This document shows, in pieces, positions 1 through 8,900 of a stretch of DNA of 40,451 nt. Made by a program: the position numbers and the translations under genes. Source of the stretch: Betaproteobacteria bacterium HGW-Betaproteobacteria-6 (GTDB lineage: Bacteria; Pseudomonadota; Gammaproteobacteria; Burkholderiales; Rhodocyclaceae); the NCBI GenBank assembly GCA_002842145.1, contig PHCF01000038.1, positions 17,304 through 57,754 of the forward strand. Reading direction: 5' to 3'. The notes beneath the pieces were generated by a model. That model made no database searches. It was not told the DNA's origin and saw only the letters and a program-made list of their open reading frames with translations. The first letter of the stretch is position 1, and every line of letters begins with the position of its first letter.

Positions 1-468
1 CTGTTCATCAATCTCTCTGCCCAGGAGATTCAGGGGCGGGGTATTCTTGGCTATGCCGAGCAGCTCTGCACGGAGCTCGAGATTCCACCGAACATTATCG
101 TTTTCGAGATACTTGAACGTGATGCCATCAGTGACATGACGCACATGAGAAAATTTCTCGGCGACTTGCGAAAAAAAGGATTCCTGTTCGCGCTCGATGA
201 CTTCGGTAGTGGCTACAACTCGTTCCACTATCTGCGCGAGTTGTCCTTCGATTACGTCAAGATCGATGGTGCGTTTGTAAAGAACATCGTCAAATCCAAG
301 ATCGATAGTACGCTGGTGCGCAACTTGACTCGCCTCTGCCAGGAGCTCGGCATTTTGACGATTGCGGAATTCGTCGAGTCAGAGGATATCTTGCTAGCTC
401 TGCGGGAAATGGGAGTCGACTATGCACAAGGCTTTCATCTGGGAATTCCGGCATCGTCTTTGCCGTGA
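1..468 (+). CDS. EAL-domain protein, C-terminal part (cyclic-di-GMP phosphodiesterase family)
   Basis: The reading frame is open from base 1 and ends at TGA 466-468, so only the last 155 codons are present and the start lies outside the window. EAL domains hydrolyse cyclic-di-GMP to pGpG. Visible signatures are FINLSAQE near the edge, FEILE with a metal-binding Glu, LDDFGSG with the paired aspartates, VKIDGAFV with the conserved Lys, AEFVE (usually AEGVE), and the terminal AQGFHLG, which usually reads QGY/F. The catalytic residues seen are intact, so activity is plausible. Domains upstream (GGDEF, PAS, receiver) cannot be judged. The next gene is on the other strand. Confidence 0.9.
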   Translation: MFINLSAQEIQGRGILGYAEQLCTELEIPPNIIVFEILERDAISDMTHMRKFLGDLRKKGFLFALDDFGSGYNSFHYLRELSFDYVKIDGAFVKNIVKSKIDSTLVRNLTRLCQELGILTIAEFVESEDILLALREMGVDYAQGFHLGIPASSLP

Positions 469-603
469 TGAAAATGCAATTTCAAAAAGTCATGCGAATC
501 CGCCCATTGCCAGTTCTGGTGCGGATCCCGGTTGTTTGGTTGCGTGGCGTATCAATGTGTTTGGAGCTCATACGGGTTCTCCGGTGAGCATGAAACATTG
601 ATC

Positions 604-876
604 CTAGAACAATCCCAGGGTAAGGATGGCTGCCATTGTTGCCCCAAGGTCATTGCGCAATTCATGATCAATTGAGGCGATAGTTGTCGGCGCCAAAATT
701 TGATCCTTTGTCTGGGCATGGGGGCAAATGATCAAGGGCGGGGCGATGGCTTCCAACCGCCATCCCATCGCGATACGCCCGATTTGGCGTGCTGTATTTT
801 GTCGATCGCTGCCTGCACAAATCAGCGTAGGGTATGCTGGGGAAAATGCCTGGTAGTTTCCAAAGGCCGGCGATGC
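604..876 (-). pseudogene. Truncated flavodoxin-family paralogue (3' half only)
   Basis: Read on the minus strand, this stretch encodes about 90 residues that align end to end with the C-terminal half of the intact flavodoxin at 2907-3398: both have ICAGSD, ARQI.RIA.GWRLE/K.IAPPLIIC, HAQTKDQIL and a final LGATMA segment before the stop. The 5' half is missing. The similarity stops where the MFS gene begins (its stop is at 877-879), and an in-frame TGA lies at the junction. By eye the two DNA copies are roughly 75-80% identical, so the duplication is not recent. I call it a remnant because no start and no flavodoxin P-loop remain. Confidence 0.7.
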
Positions 877-2289
877 TCAAGATGATTTCATCTTGAATGA
901 TGCGATCAAGGCCGCCAAGAAGACGATTGCGATAAGCAAGAAGCTCTGTTGGTAGGCGGTGAAAATGCCTGGTGGCAAAGTGCCATAGACGGATTCTCGC
1001 CATTCCACGAAGACAGCAGCAATGGCGATGCCGAGAACGCCACCAATTTGCCGCATATAGCTGATCACCATCGAGGATTGCCCTAAATGGTGCGGTTCGA
1101 GATGGCGCAACGTTGCCAGGCTCAGGGCGGGCAGGATAAGGCCCAAGCCAAGGCGGCCGATGATCGTCACGGCCACCAGTTCGGCGTAGGTGGTGCCGCC
1201 CCCGAGAATGGCGAAAAGCAGGAACGAGAGGCCGAAAAGCGCCAATCCGGCAGCGGTGATCCATTGTGGCGAATGCCGGTCGGCCAGATGGCCGGCGAAG
1301 GGGATGGTGATGGCAAGGGCGATGCCGGAAGGAAGCAGCGCCAGACCGGCAGCGGTGGCGGTAAACCCGAGTGCATTCTGCAGGAAGACGGGAATTAGAT
1401 AGGTCGAAGCGTAGAGACCAAAACCGTAGGAGAAGGAAACGATCGTTCCCATGGTAAAGGTTCGGTGCCGGAAGAGCCCAAGGCTGATGATCGGTGACTT
1501 CGTGTTCCTCGCGTGATGAATGAAGTAAGCGATGGTTGATAAGCCCAATGCGCAGCTGAACCACGTCCATGGCGCCCCGGGGCCACTGTGCTGCAGGCTG
1601 GCAACGCCCTCGACCAGGGCCAGTGTGGCGACGCTGAGCAGGCTCAAGCCCAGCCAGTCGAATTGCCGGTGCTCTTGTTTCCTCGGTAGTGGCAGCAGAT
1701 AGAGCCCGAGGACGGCAGCAGCGATGCAGAATGGCAGATTGATGAGAAAGATTGCCTGCCACCCGAAATGATCCAGCAACAGGCCGCCCAAGGCAGGTGC
1801 GACGGCCGGCGCCAGAACGATGCCGAAGCCGAGAAGGCCTGACGCCCTGCCTTGGGTGGCGGCAGGAAACAGCCTCATTACCGCCAGCGTGCCCAAGGGT
1901 TGGAGCATGCCGGCGGCGGCTCCCTGGAGGATGCGGGCGCCGACGACGAGCGCAAAACTGTCGGCAAAGCTTCCGGCAATACTGGTCAGCGTCAATGCTG
2001 CAATCGCCAACAGGAAGAGGCGACGAAAACCCAGTCGGTCAAGTAGCCACGGGGTGGGCAGCATGGCGACGGTCATCGCGGCCATAAAGCCGGTAATTGC
2101 CCACTGCACCTGATCCTGTCCGAGTCCGAAATGGCGGGTCAGCGCAGGAACGGCGACGCTGAAGCTGGTGGTCGACAGGACCCCGGCGATTGTTCCGAGT
2201 CCGACGACGAGAAGGACGAGCCATTTGAATCCCTCGCCATAGCGCAGGGACAGGCTATCAAACGTTTGGGCGCGGGGCAGGGATGGCAT
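877..2289 (-). CDS. MFS drug-efflux transporter, DHA2 (EmrB/QacA) type
   Basis: The 470-residue protein is almost all hydrophobic segments, with the MFS signatures W-A-I-T-G-F-M near residue 63, LLDRLGFRRLFL (motif A-like loop between helices 2 and 3) and GARILQGAAAGMLQPLGT (motif B-like, helix 4). These fit the DHA2 proton-antiport subfamily of inner-membrane multidrug exporters, although 470 residues is slightly short for a 14-helix member. It is transcribed divergently from a MarR regulator at 2356, with a 66-bp intergenic region containing palindromes; that arrangement usually means the exporter is repressed by the neighbour and induced by a small toxic ligand. The substrate cannot be told from sequence. 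The 3' end abuts the flavodoxin remnant. Confidence 0.88.
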   Translation of the reverse strand: MPSLPRAQTFDSLSLRYGEGFKWLVLLVVGLGTIAGVLSTTSFSVAVPALTRHFGLGQDQVQWAITGFMAAMTVAMLPTPWLLDRLGFRRLFLLAIAALTLTSIAGSFADSFALVVGARILQGAAAGMLQPLGTLAVMRLFPAATQGRASGLLGFGIVLAPAVAPALGGLLLDHFGWQAIFLINLPFCIAAAVLGLYLLPLPRKQEHRQFDWLGLSLLSVATLALVEGVASLQHSGPGAPWTWFSCALGLSTIAYFIHHARNTKSPIISLGLFRHRTFTMGTIVSFSYGFGLYASTYLIPVFLQNALGFTATAAGLALLPSGIALAITIPFAGHLADRHSPQWITAAGLALFGLSFLLFAILGGGTTYAELVAVTIIGRLGLGLILPALSLATLRHLEPHHLGQSSMVISYMRQIGGVLGIAIAAVFVEWRESVYGTLPPGIFTAYQQSFLLIAIVFLAALIASFKMKSS

Positions 2290-2316
2290 GTGGACAGATC
2301 AGTTGAGAGCGATCAA

Positions 2317-2348
2317 TATATTAGCAATATAATCATTAGCATACTAAT
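2317..2348. promoter_or_regulatory. Divergent promoter/operator between MFS and MarR genes
   Basis: This AT-rich segment holds two adjacent palindromes: TATATTAGCAATATA (2317-2331, 6-bp arms around AGC) and ATTAGCATACTAAT (2335-2348, 5-bp arms around CATA). ATTAGCA is directly repeated at 2320 and 2335, 15 bp apart. The position between two divergent start codons and the half-site spacing fit a MarR dimer operator that represses both genes. Binding by the adjacent regulator is inferred. Confidence 0.55.
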
Positions 2349-2355
2349 AAGTCCA

Positions 2356-2811
2356 ATGCCGAAAAATCAACAGACGTTCGCCACTCTTTTGCATCGTGCT
2401 GCAGCCCTCTGGCGGACACAGTTGGATGAGCGTCTTCGGCCATGGAACATGACCCAGGCAACGTGGCGTACTTTGTGGGCGCTACGTATGTCGGAAGAGC
2501 GCTACAACCAAAGTAGCTTGGCGGCACGCTTGGGAATCGAAACGCCAACCCTGGTGCACATCATTGACCGAATGGAAACACTAGGCCTGCTGAGGCGAGA
2601 GGCCAGTGACCGCGACCGGCGCCAGAAGTACATCACGATTACCGAGAAGGGCCTGGCGCTGGCCACCGAGATTGAGGGTGAGGTCGTCGGCATGCGCGAC
2701 GAGATGCTAGAAGGCCTCAGTGATGTCGAAATACAATCCGGCATAAGACTGTTCGAGCAGATTGTCGCCAATGCCGAGCGGCTGAGGTCTGCGTCTCGAT
2801 CGGGTTCTTGA
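2356..2811 (+). CDS. MarR-family transcriptional regulator
   Basis: From ATG 2356 this is a 151-residue winged-helix protein, a typical MarR length. The recognition region reads SLAARLGIETPTLVHIIDRMETLGLLRREASDRDRR, where the DRDRR stretch is the wing with the conserved Asp and Arg of MarR proteins, followed by ITEKGLAL. I chose 2356 rather than an upstream extension because upstream codons run through the divergent promoter and lack protein-like character. A Shine-Dalgarno site is weak. It most likely represses itself and the divergent exporter at 877-2289 through the palindromes at 2317-2348. The ligand is unknown. Confidence 0.88.
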   Translation: MPKNQQTFATLLHRAAALWRTQLDERLRPWNMTQATWRTLWALRMSEERYNQSSLAARLGIETPTLVHIIDRMETLGLLRREASDRDRRQKYITITEKGLALATEIEGEVVGMRDEMLEGLSDVEIQSGIRLFEQIVANAERLRSASRSGS

Positions 2812-2906
2812 TCTCGCTGTTTCCGGCCGAGTGAGTGCGGTTTTGCGGACTGATGGTTGTTTGCCGCAGGGATGGTTTTGCCCTACGAATTGATCTGCCC
2901 TTGATG

Positions 2907-3398
2907 CTAAAAAATTCCCATAGCAAGACCGCCAGCCATTGTGGCGCCGAGATTTTTGCACAATTCTTCGTCAGTTGCCGAGAGGTGCTTGGGACTCAAG
3001 ATTTGATCCTTGGTCTGAGCATGGGTGCAAATGATTAACGGCGGAGCGATGGATTTCAGCCGCCATCCGGTAGCGATGCGATCGATTTGCCGTGCTGCAT
3101 TCTGGCCGTCACTTCCGGCGCAGATCATTGTCGCATAGGGGTTGCCATTAATCTGTTCGAGGACCTGGTAATACGTGCGATCAAAGAAATCCTTCATTAG
3201 GCCGGAGATGGCGGCAAGATTTTCCGGGGTCACAAAAATATAGCCATTGGCCGTCAGTACATCGTCTGGGCCGGCGTCTTGTGCGTGCAACAACCTGACC
3301 TGAATAGCGTCCTCTGTACTGGCACCCTCGCAGGCAGATCGGGCCATCTGTAGCGCCCCGCCCGTCATTGAGTGATAAACGATAAGCAAGGTCTTCAT
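2907..3398 (-). CDS. Flavodoxin-family / NAD(P)H:quinone-reductase-like flavoprotein
   Basis: From ATG 3398 the product is 163 residues and begins MKTLLIVYHSMTGG, the flavodoxin-fold strand 1 and FMN phosphate-binding loop. FVTPENLAAISGLMKDFFDRTYY follows, matching the second FMN-binding loop of the FMN-dependent reductase group. The longer upstream frame has no flavodoxin character, so the inner Met is preferred. The likely role is a cytosolic FMN electron carrier or reductase; the substrate is unknown. It converges with the MarR gene, and a decayed paralogue of its second half lies at 604-876, beyond the exporter. Confidence 0.78.
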   Translation of the reverse strand: MKTLLIVYHSMTGGALQMARSACEGASTEDAIQVRLLHAQDAGPDDVLTANGYIFVTPENLAAISGLMKDFFDRTYYQVLEQINGNPYATMICAGSDGQNAARQIDRIATGWRLKSIAPPLIICTHAQTKDQILSPKHLSATDEELCKNLGATMAGGLAMGIF

Positions 3399-3683
3399 GT
3401 CGATCGAAATTCCAGTTGTTTGCACCAAGTAAGCACAGTGACCATTCAAATTGGAAACTCTGGACATCCAATCGTATTTTCTTGATATGCCGAGATTTGC
3501 TGTCTGCGCAGTGCTATCGTAATCGAATTTACTTGACTGTTGATTTGCCGCCCTGGCTCAACTGGAATCAGCCTACCTGCGATGTAAATCGTTTGATTGT
3601 CCCTATGTTTGAAAGTCTTGGCCAAATCCTCAATAATTAAATCGATGTTTGTTTTGCTGCATTTTTTACGCGACAAAGCAGCA

Positions 3684-3705
3684 AAGGCACCTTCCTCGGT
3701 GCCTT
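3684..3705 (-). terminator. Hairpin downstream of the zeta-toxin operon, possible terminator
   Basis: Perfect 8-bp arms AAGGCACC and GGTGCCTT enclose a 6-base loop about 45 bp beyond the stop of the minus-strand zeta-like gene. On the minus strand a moderately T-rich stretch follows rather than a clean T tract, so the terminator role is tentative. The surrounding 3399-3749 stretch shows no convincing gene. Confidence 0.4.
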
Positions 3706-3749
3706 CGCTTCTAAATAATCCGCCAAACGGTTCGTTACCTAGGGGTTTT

Positions 3750-4502
3750 CTACGTGATCGGTAGGTTACCGTCACAAACAGCATCCATCCATTCGACGGT
3801 AACCGCAGGTACCTCGCCGGCTGTGCGAATGTCGAAGATTACGTTAGCCCCAAGCTGAACCCAAACAGGCGTGAAGGCCTCTCTGGGGCTCAGGCTATTA
3901 TCTGCGAGGATTGCCGCGTCGGCGACTGGCAGGGCGTAATGGATCGCTTTCTGGGTTCTGGGGAAGCGATCCTTTAGCTTCTTTCGGTCAACATCATGAC
4001 CGCCGTCAGCTTTACGTGAGGCTACCCGCGCCATCGAGAGATTGACGTTGCCCAGGCCAACGAAAAAAAGCAGGACAAAGTAACCGTTACTCTGCAACTT
4101 GAGAATAGTGTCAATCTTGCTTGCAAAGGTGCCGTCTCCGCGGTCTTCCCAGTAGGAGAAAACGGTTTCCGTGGCAAAGGGAACGCCATGCGCCATCGCC
4201 TGGGCGACAAAGGACTCCACGCCTTTCTGCGCCACCCCCATCCATGCATCGTTCTTGTCCCGGAGTTTTGTCGCCCACCCCGGCAGCGACTCGCCTTCCT
4301 GTACCTCAGGGAGGATCGATAGCATCATTCGATCGGCATTGATAAGCGGCACTTTTAGCTTATCAGCGAGATGCCTGTACCACATTGTCGATTTGCCGGA
4401 TCCGTTGTGACCGGCAAGGACAATTGCGAGCGGTTTTCCCGAAGCCTTCTGTCGGTCGATGATCTCATCCACTGCGTTTTGCAGTTGGGTGGCTCCCTTC
4501 AT
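3750..4502 (-). CDS. Zeta-toxin-family P-loop kinase
   Basis: This 250-residue protein has a Walker A loop GHNGSGKST at residues 31-39, INADR at 55-59, TETVFS at 111-116 and RKADGGHDVDRKKLKDRFPR near 163-182. This order is typical of zeta-toxin/COG4185 ATPases. Characterised zeta toxins phosphorylate UDP-N-acetylglucosamine and block cell-wall synthesis; that substrate is known for the family, not shown here. Its ATG overlaps the stop of the upstream 129-residue gene as ATGA, so the two are translationally coupled. The partner does not look like a classical epsilon antitoxin, so this could be a TA module with an unfamiliar antitoxin or a related kinase with another role. Confidence 0.82.
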   Translation of the reverse strand: MKGATQLQNAVDEIIDRQKASGKPLAIVLAGHNGSGKSTMWYRHLADKLKVPLINADRMMLSILPEVQEGESLPGWATKLRDKNDAWMGVAQKGVESFVAQAMAHGVPFATETVFSYWEDRGDGTFASKIDTILKLQSNGYFVLLFFVGLGNVNLSMARVASRKADGGHDVDRKKLKDRFPRTQKAIHYALPVADAAILADNSLSPREAFTPVWVQLGANVIFDIRTAGEVPAVTVEWMDAVCDGNLPIT

Positions 4503-4888
4503 GGGCGCTTCGCCGCCTTGTCCGTTGGCTTGAGCACTTTTTTCACCGCTTGCGGCTGCGTTGTATCCTTCAAGGCCCGAAACCGACCACTAACGAACTT
4601 GCCGACGGTGCGTATACCATCGACTTCCCTGATGATGACGTCCGGCCGTTCAGAGCTGCCGAAATAGAGAGGCTTACCTTTCGACCGGGTGATCTTGACC
4701 CCCGGCTTGACCAGGGCGGTCTTGGCGCGCATCAAAGCAGCCTGGCCATCTTTGATGTTTTGCTGGACCACAACCGCAGATGGACGGATCACTTTTACGG
4801 TCACTGAACCAAAGGTCATGGTCGTTTCAGCTCCCTTGACCGGGGCGGTTGCTGGCCGACTTTCTTGCTTGCTTTGTCGCGGTTTCAT
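4499..4888 (-). CDS. Small basic protein coupled to zeta-like kinase; candidate antitoxin
   Basis: I do not recognise this 129-residue family. It starts at ATG 4888 behind a strong GAGGCGAGG site and its TGA overlaps the start of the zeta-like gene by 4 nt. The product is rich in Lys/Arg and Pro at both ends (PRQSKQESRPATAP and KKVLKPTDKAAKRP), with a central part that looks beta-rich (TMTFGSVTVKVIRPSAVVVQQNIKDG, split by charged turns). Gene order (small gene first, toxin second, overlapping) is the usual type II TA layout, so an antitoxin or accessory role is inferred. A DNA-binding domain is not obvious. Confidence 0.6.
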   Translation of the reverse strand: MKPRQSKQESRPATAPVKGAETTMTFGSVTVKVIRPSAVVVQQNIKDGQAALMRAKTALVKPGVKITRSKGKPLYFGSSERPDVIIREVDGIRTVGKFVSGRFRALKDTTQPQAVKKVLKPTDKAAKRP

Positions 4889-5151
4889 ACGGGCCTCGCC
4901 TCGAAGAACATACTGGCTGATTGTAGCACCGCAGCAACTACCATCATCTCGCTGCCAAGATGCTGAGATGCCTACATCTTGGTTGTCATGCGCCTAAGCA
5001 GGCGACTAAATCGTCGGCGCATATCTGGCGAATCCGCAGCTGGTTTTGCGAGAATTTGAAGGCCTATCCGCTACTCGTTTTTCAGTCCGGCCAAATCGGT
5101 CGCGATTTTTGATTCGATGACGATTGGGTTCAGAGCAGTGGCCGACGCATA

Positions 5152-5526
5152 TCAGAGGTTCTCGACGCCAAGCCACTCAAAGGCGGTTTCGAGTGTGGGA
5201 AATGTATGTACCGTAAATGCATTTAATGGCATTGCGGCGTAGCCGTCTGCCGCGGCGATGACCTGTGGATTCGTGGAAACGCGGGCAAGCCGGAATTTTG
5301 CATTGGTCAACGACGACGCAATGGTCATGGCAATCGTTTGATCAAGATCGATACCCGAGGCAGAGAATTCAGAGCAATCGGTATAGTCGGCAACCATGTA
5401 GAGGAGTTCGTCAAAACGCTTATCACTCTGTACGGCATAAGTCGCCGACAGCAGGGTTTTGCCATCAACAACTCCCTTGAAGTGAATAACAAGGCCTCGC
5501 TTACGCCACACCAGGTCAAAAGTCAT
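5152..5526 (-). CDS. STAS/SpoIIAA-like small protein
   Basis: The 124-residue product alternates beta strands and helices in a way that resembles SpoIIAA/STAS-like proteins: LVIHFKGVVDGKTLLSA at the start, LLYMVADYTDCSEF as a central strand ending in an Asp-rich turn, then RLARVSTNPQVIAAADGYAA and a terminal FPTLETAFEWLG helix. Members of this loose group are small cytosolic proteins of unknown function. It is transcribed away from the large multidomain gene at 5997, which also begins with a STAS-like segment; whether the two interact is unknown. No phosphorylatable anti-sigma-antagonist Ser motif is evident. Confidence 0.6.
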   Translation of the reverse strand: MTFDLVWRKRGLVIHFKGVVDGKTLLSATYAVQSDKRFDELLYMVADYTDCSEFSASGIDLDQTIAMTIASSLTNAKFRLARVSTNPQVIAAADGYAAMPLNAFTVHTFPTLETAFEWLGVENL

Positions 5527-5996
5527 GCATTTTGATCTGGTGATCCAACAAGGCCGTCCGGAGCTTGGGCAGGAGGGGGCACATTGCCAGCAGTTTCAAA
5601 ATTGTGACTCACCATTCTGGATGTATTGGGGTTGTTTGGGGTGAGTTATCCCGAGTTTTTTTGCCCCTTGTTGTTTGCCACCCGCAATCCCCGGCAATTC
5701 TGGGTGATTTCGCAGCAGTAGGCATTGTGTTGTATGGGGAAATCCAAAATGAGTATTCGTTTTATTTGTTACAGTGGCACGCATCTGATCAGTACGTACA
5801 AGGTCATTGATGTTTTGTTACCCGTGCGACAAGGCCACGTTAGGAGGCGGCGGCAAGCGGGCAGCTCGCGCTACCAGTTTTCTCCGGTGATCGGTGGGGG
5901 ATTGTTGCCGACGACCGCCTCACTGATGGGGTAAGGGCAAGCGTCGGATGGGATGACTTTCAAATAATTATTAAATGGAATTCTGGGGGAGAGATA
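5527..5996. other. Intergenic region upstream of the large multidomain gene
   Basis: These 470 bases separate the divergent STAS-like gene and the 1528-codon gene. I see no convincing gene. A 7-bp inverted repeat, ACTCACC (5607-5613) and GGTGAGT (5640-5646), and an AT-rich stretch just before 5980 could belong to the promoter. The GGGGGAG ribosome-binding site at 5985-5991 decides the GTG start of the next gene. A clear sigma-70 promoter could not be picked with confidence. Confidence 0.4.
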
Positions 5997-8900
5997 GTGG
6001 TTCGAGAGGGTGATGCTTTTGGCTTGACCGCAATGCGGCGAAGTAATGGCAACTGTGTGGTGGCATTGCCGCCCTATTTGCGGGATAAGGTCTGGGCCAA
6101 TGGAATGGGGAGCGTTCAAGCCGCCATTTCCGAGGTGGCGCAGAGCGACGCCTTGCCAAAGAAGAGGGTAATTTTCGATTTCACCAAATGTTGCTGGATC
6201 GATCCCCTGCCATTGATGTCCTTGCTTCTGGAAATTGCCAATGCACGGAATCTGGGCATCACTGTCGAAGTCCGTCTTCCAGAACCGGATGGTGGACCAA
6301 AACCAACGGAGGTCGGGCCATACCAGGGGTCGCCAAATCGCCTACTCTGGTTTCTCAATGAAGAGGGGTTTCTGGATTGTCTTGATAGCCTTGCCGACGA
6401 CGGTTTGGTTTATCTGCCCAAGGCAGGTCGGGAGGCCTATCGAACATTACGGGTGACGCCGTCGTATGAGGATGCCCGCTGTATTCCGGTCACGCTATTC
6501 GATGTGCCGGTTGAATCCGACGACGGTACGTTTGCTCAGGATTCGGTCGAAAGATTGCTGCGTGGCGTCGACACGAAACTTGATGCCAAAGTCGCACCCC
6601 AGACGAGAGAGCGACTAACCTACAAATTGCGCGTTGTTTTGCAGGAAGCGCTCCACAATGCGCAGGAACATGCCTATGAGTCAGGCACTTCGCCATGCCT
6701 CCTGGCCATTTATGTCCGCTATCGGGTCGGTGGTATTGGCTTGGATTCCGGTGGCCGGAAAGTTTTTGACAAACATGCGCAAGAAGAGCGAGCCCAATGC
6801 CCTGGGCTTGACCCCGAATGGTTGGCTACACGGCCAGGTTGCCTGGAGGTTTTCGTGCTTGACCGGGGAATGGGCATGGTCAAAAGCTTTGAACTAGGTA
6901 AAAGGCCGCTTACCGAGACCTACAAGTTCAACCAGGTCATGAAAGAGACCTTCTTGGATGGTCGAAGCAGAAAATCGGAGCGGCATACGGCTTATGGCGG
7001 CCTTCATCTGCTGCATAACCTGCTTTCTGACACCACTGACTTCATTAGGGGATTGGAGGAGGGGACGTGGTTTGCCTCCGCCGCCCCCATCATTCGGGTC
7101 GGTAAACAAACCCATACCCTAACGGCAAACCAGGTTCGTATGCGCGGACTGGCGATGCACTTTCGGCTTGGCTGGAGAGCTGAAACCGATTATGGCGACA
7201 AGTGGGCGACGTTCAGTCAGGGCAAAGATAGTGAAGTGTGGCCGGAATTGATGCTGCACGAAGATGAGTCAGCATCCTCATTTGCGTGGTTTGAGCAGCA
7301 GACAGTCATCGATGAGCGCTTTGGCGACGAGAACGTTACATCGAATAAGAGCGGCTGGATACTCTGGCTGGTCCGACAACACCGGATGAAAGCGGATATT
7401 CTGGCCTATCTTGAGCGAATCGTTGCCCCACTCGCGCCAGAACAGGCAACTTTGATCATTGCAGATATTCCAAGCTACGAAGCGGAAACCTACGCGGCGG
7501 CCTTGGCGGAATATAGGACCGGTCACGAGAACCCGTGGCCACGGAAATTTGCTCACATCATTCTGTCTACCAACCGGTGGCGTTTTGCTGCCTTGGATTA
7601 CGAGACAAAGTCCACTCGCCACGGCTTCTCAAAGCTCCGTGAAAACTTTTCCAAGTGGAAGGGGGCCTCGCCCAAGATTGACCCGAAACCCAAGAATTTT
7701 AGACTCGCCATCGTGCGCTGGTTGAAGTGGCACGATTCAAATTTGCTCTGGAAAGAAATAAGCAAACGGGGATCGATGTTCATTCCCGAAAATGTTACTT
7801 GGGGAACAGGCGAGGACGGCCAAAATCGCATCATTTCCGGTTACCTCGACTTTCCCCGCACAGCGAGCAATCCACTCTGTGCTGATATCTACCGCGCTTC
7901 GCTGGCAAGGGTCTTGGGGGTACTGCCCCCTAACCAGGTAAGAATGTGCCCCCTTGATCTTCTTACCATGACGGTGCTTCGGGATATACATACAACGGAA
8001 ATATATGAGCCAGCCTCGACTCTGCCACCGACGCAGCTCGCGGTGGGGTCAATTCTGGTGTCCGGCGCCACACTGGATGCCTCAGTCGCACAAGGTCTGG
8101 ATTTGCATTTTTTTGTTCATCGTAGCAGTCCACTCCGAGGGACGAAGAACTCACTCCTTTTCTGGCTGCCGCCTGTCGAAATCAAGGCGGGAGCCCCGAG
8201 ATTGGCGAGAATTGGCAAAACGGCGACGATTGCCCCGGAAGGCTGGAAGAGTTTTGAGGTGCCGCGCTTTGATGCGAATAAGGAACTCATTGGCGGACGT
8301 GGTCCCCGAGAAACCTACGAAGACTGGCAGGGTTCTAATCCTGTCATCGTCAAGGCAGGTCACTGGTCCTACCAGGGGCACCATGATTTTCTGACGATAA
8401 ACATTGCCGGTGCTGTCGAAGCGGCATTTCTTGAAAAAAACGATCTGGCGCGTTTTCTGGTACAGCGGATACTGCCGTTTATTGGGATAAACAGTGAGCA
8501 CCTGAAGGAAAATTGCCGCCGCCTGCTAGATCCTGACCAACCGGAATCATGCAATCAATTGCTTCCGGCCGAGTATGGCCTGTTGGTCTATCGATCACAC
8601 CCAAGTACGGAATCGGTGATCCGTCGCCTGCTGGAAACCTTGACGAAAGAAGGGCGGGAACTGGCAAGTCAGCGAATATTTCCCATCTTGCCGGTCCGGA
8701 TGCGCTGGAGCGGCTCCACTTTGCTTATTCCGCCTCTTGTGCGACAAGAAATCCGGGCTGCCATTAACCCGAAGGGGCAGCCGCGTGCCGTTCTGGTTTT
8801 TGATGATGCCGCGATCACTGGACGCACCTTGCATGATTTGCGAGCTGCGCTCAGTACGATTGGCGCCAGAGAGGTTACAACGATGGTCATTGCCAATCGT

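Noticed and set aside
668-1762. Long minus-strand open frame of 364 codons
   Set aside because: It overlaps the MFS gene in another frame and has low-complexity Arg/His/Pro composition typical of a shadow frame; the MFS reading has clear membrane and motif character.
3446-3784. Minus-strand frame of 112 codons between flavodoxin and zeta-like genes
   Set aside because: It overlaps the end of the zeta-like gene and the terminator-like hairpin, and shows no conserved motif or ribosome-binding site.
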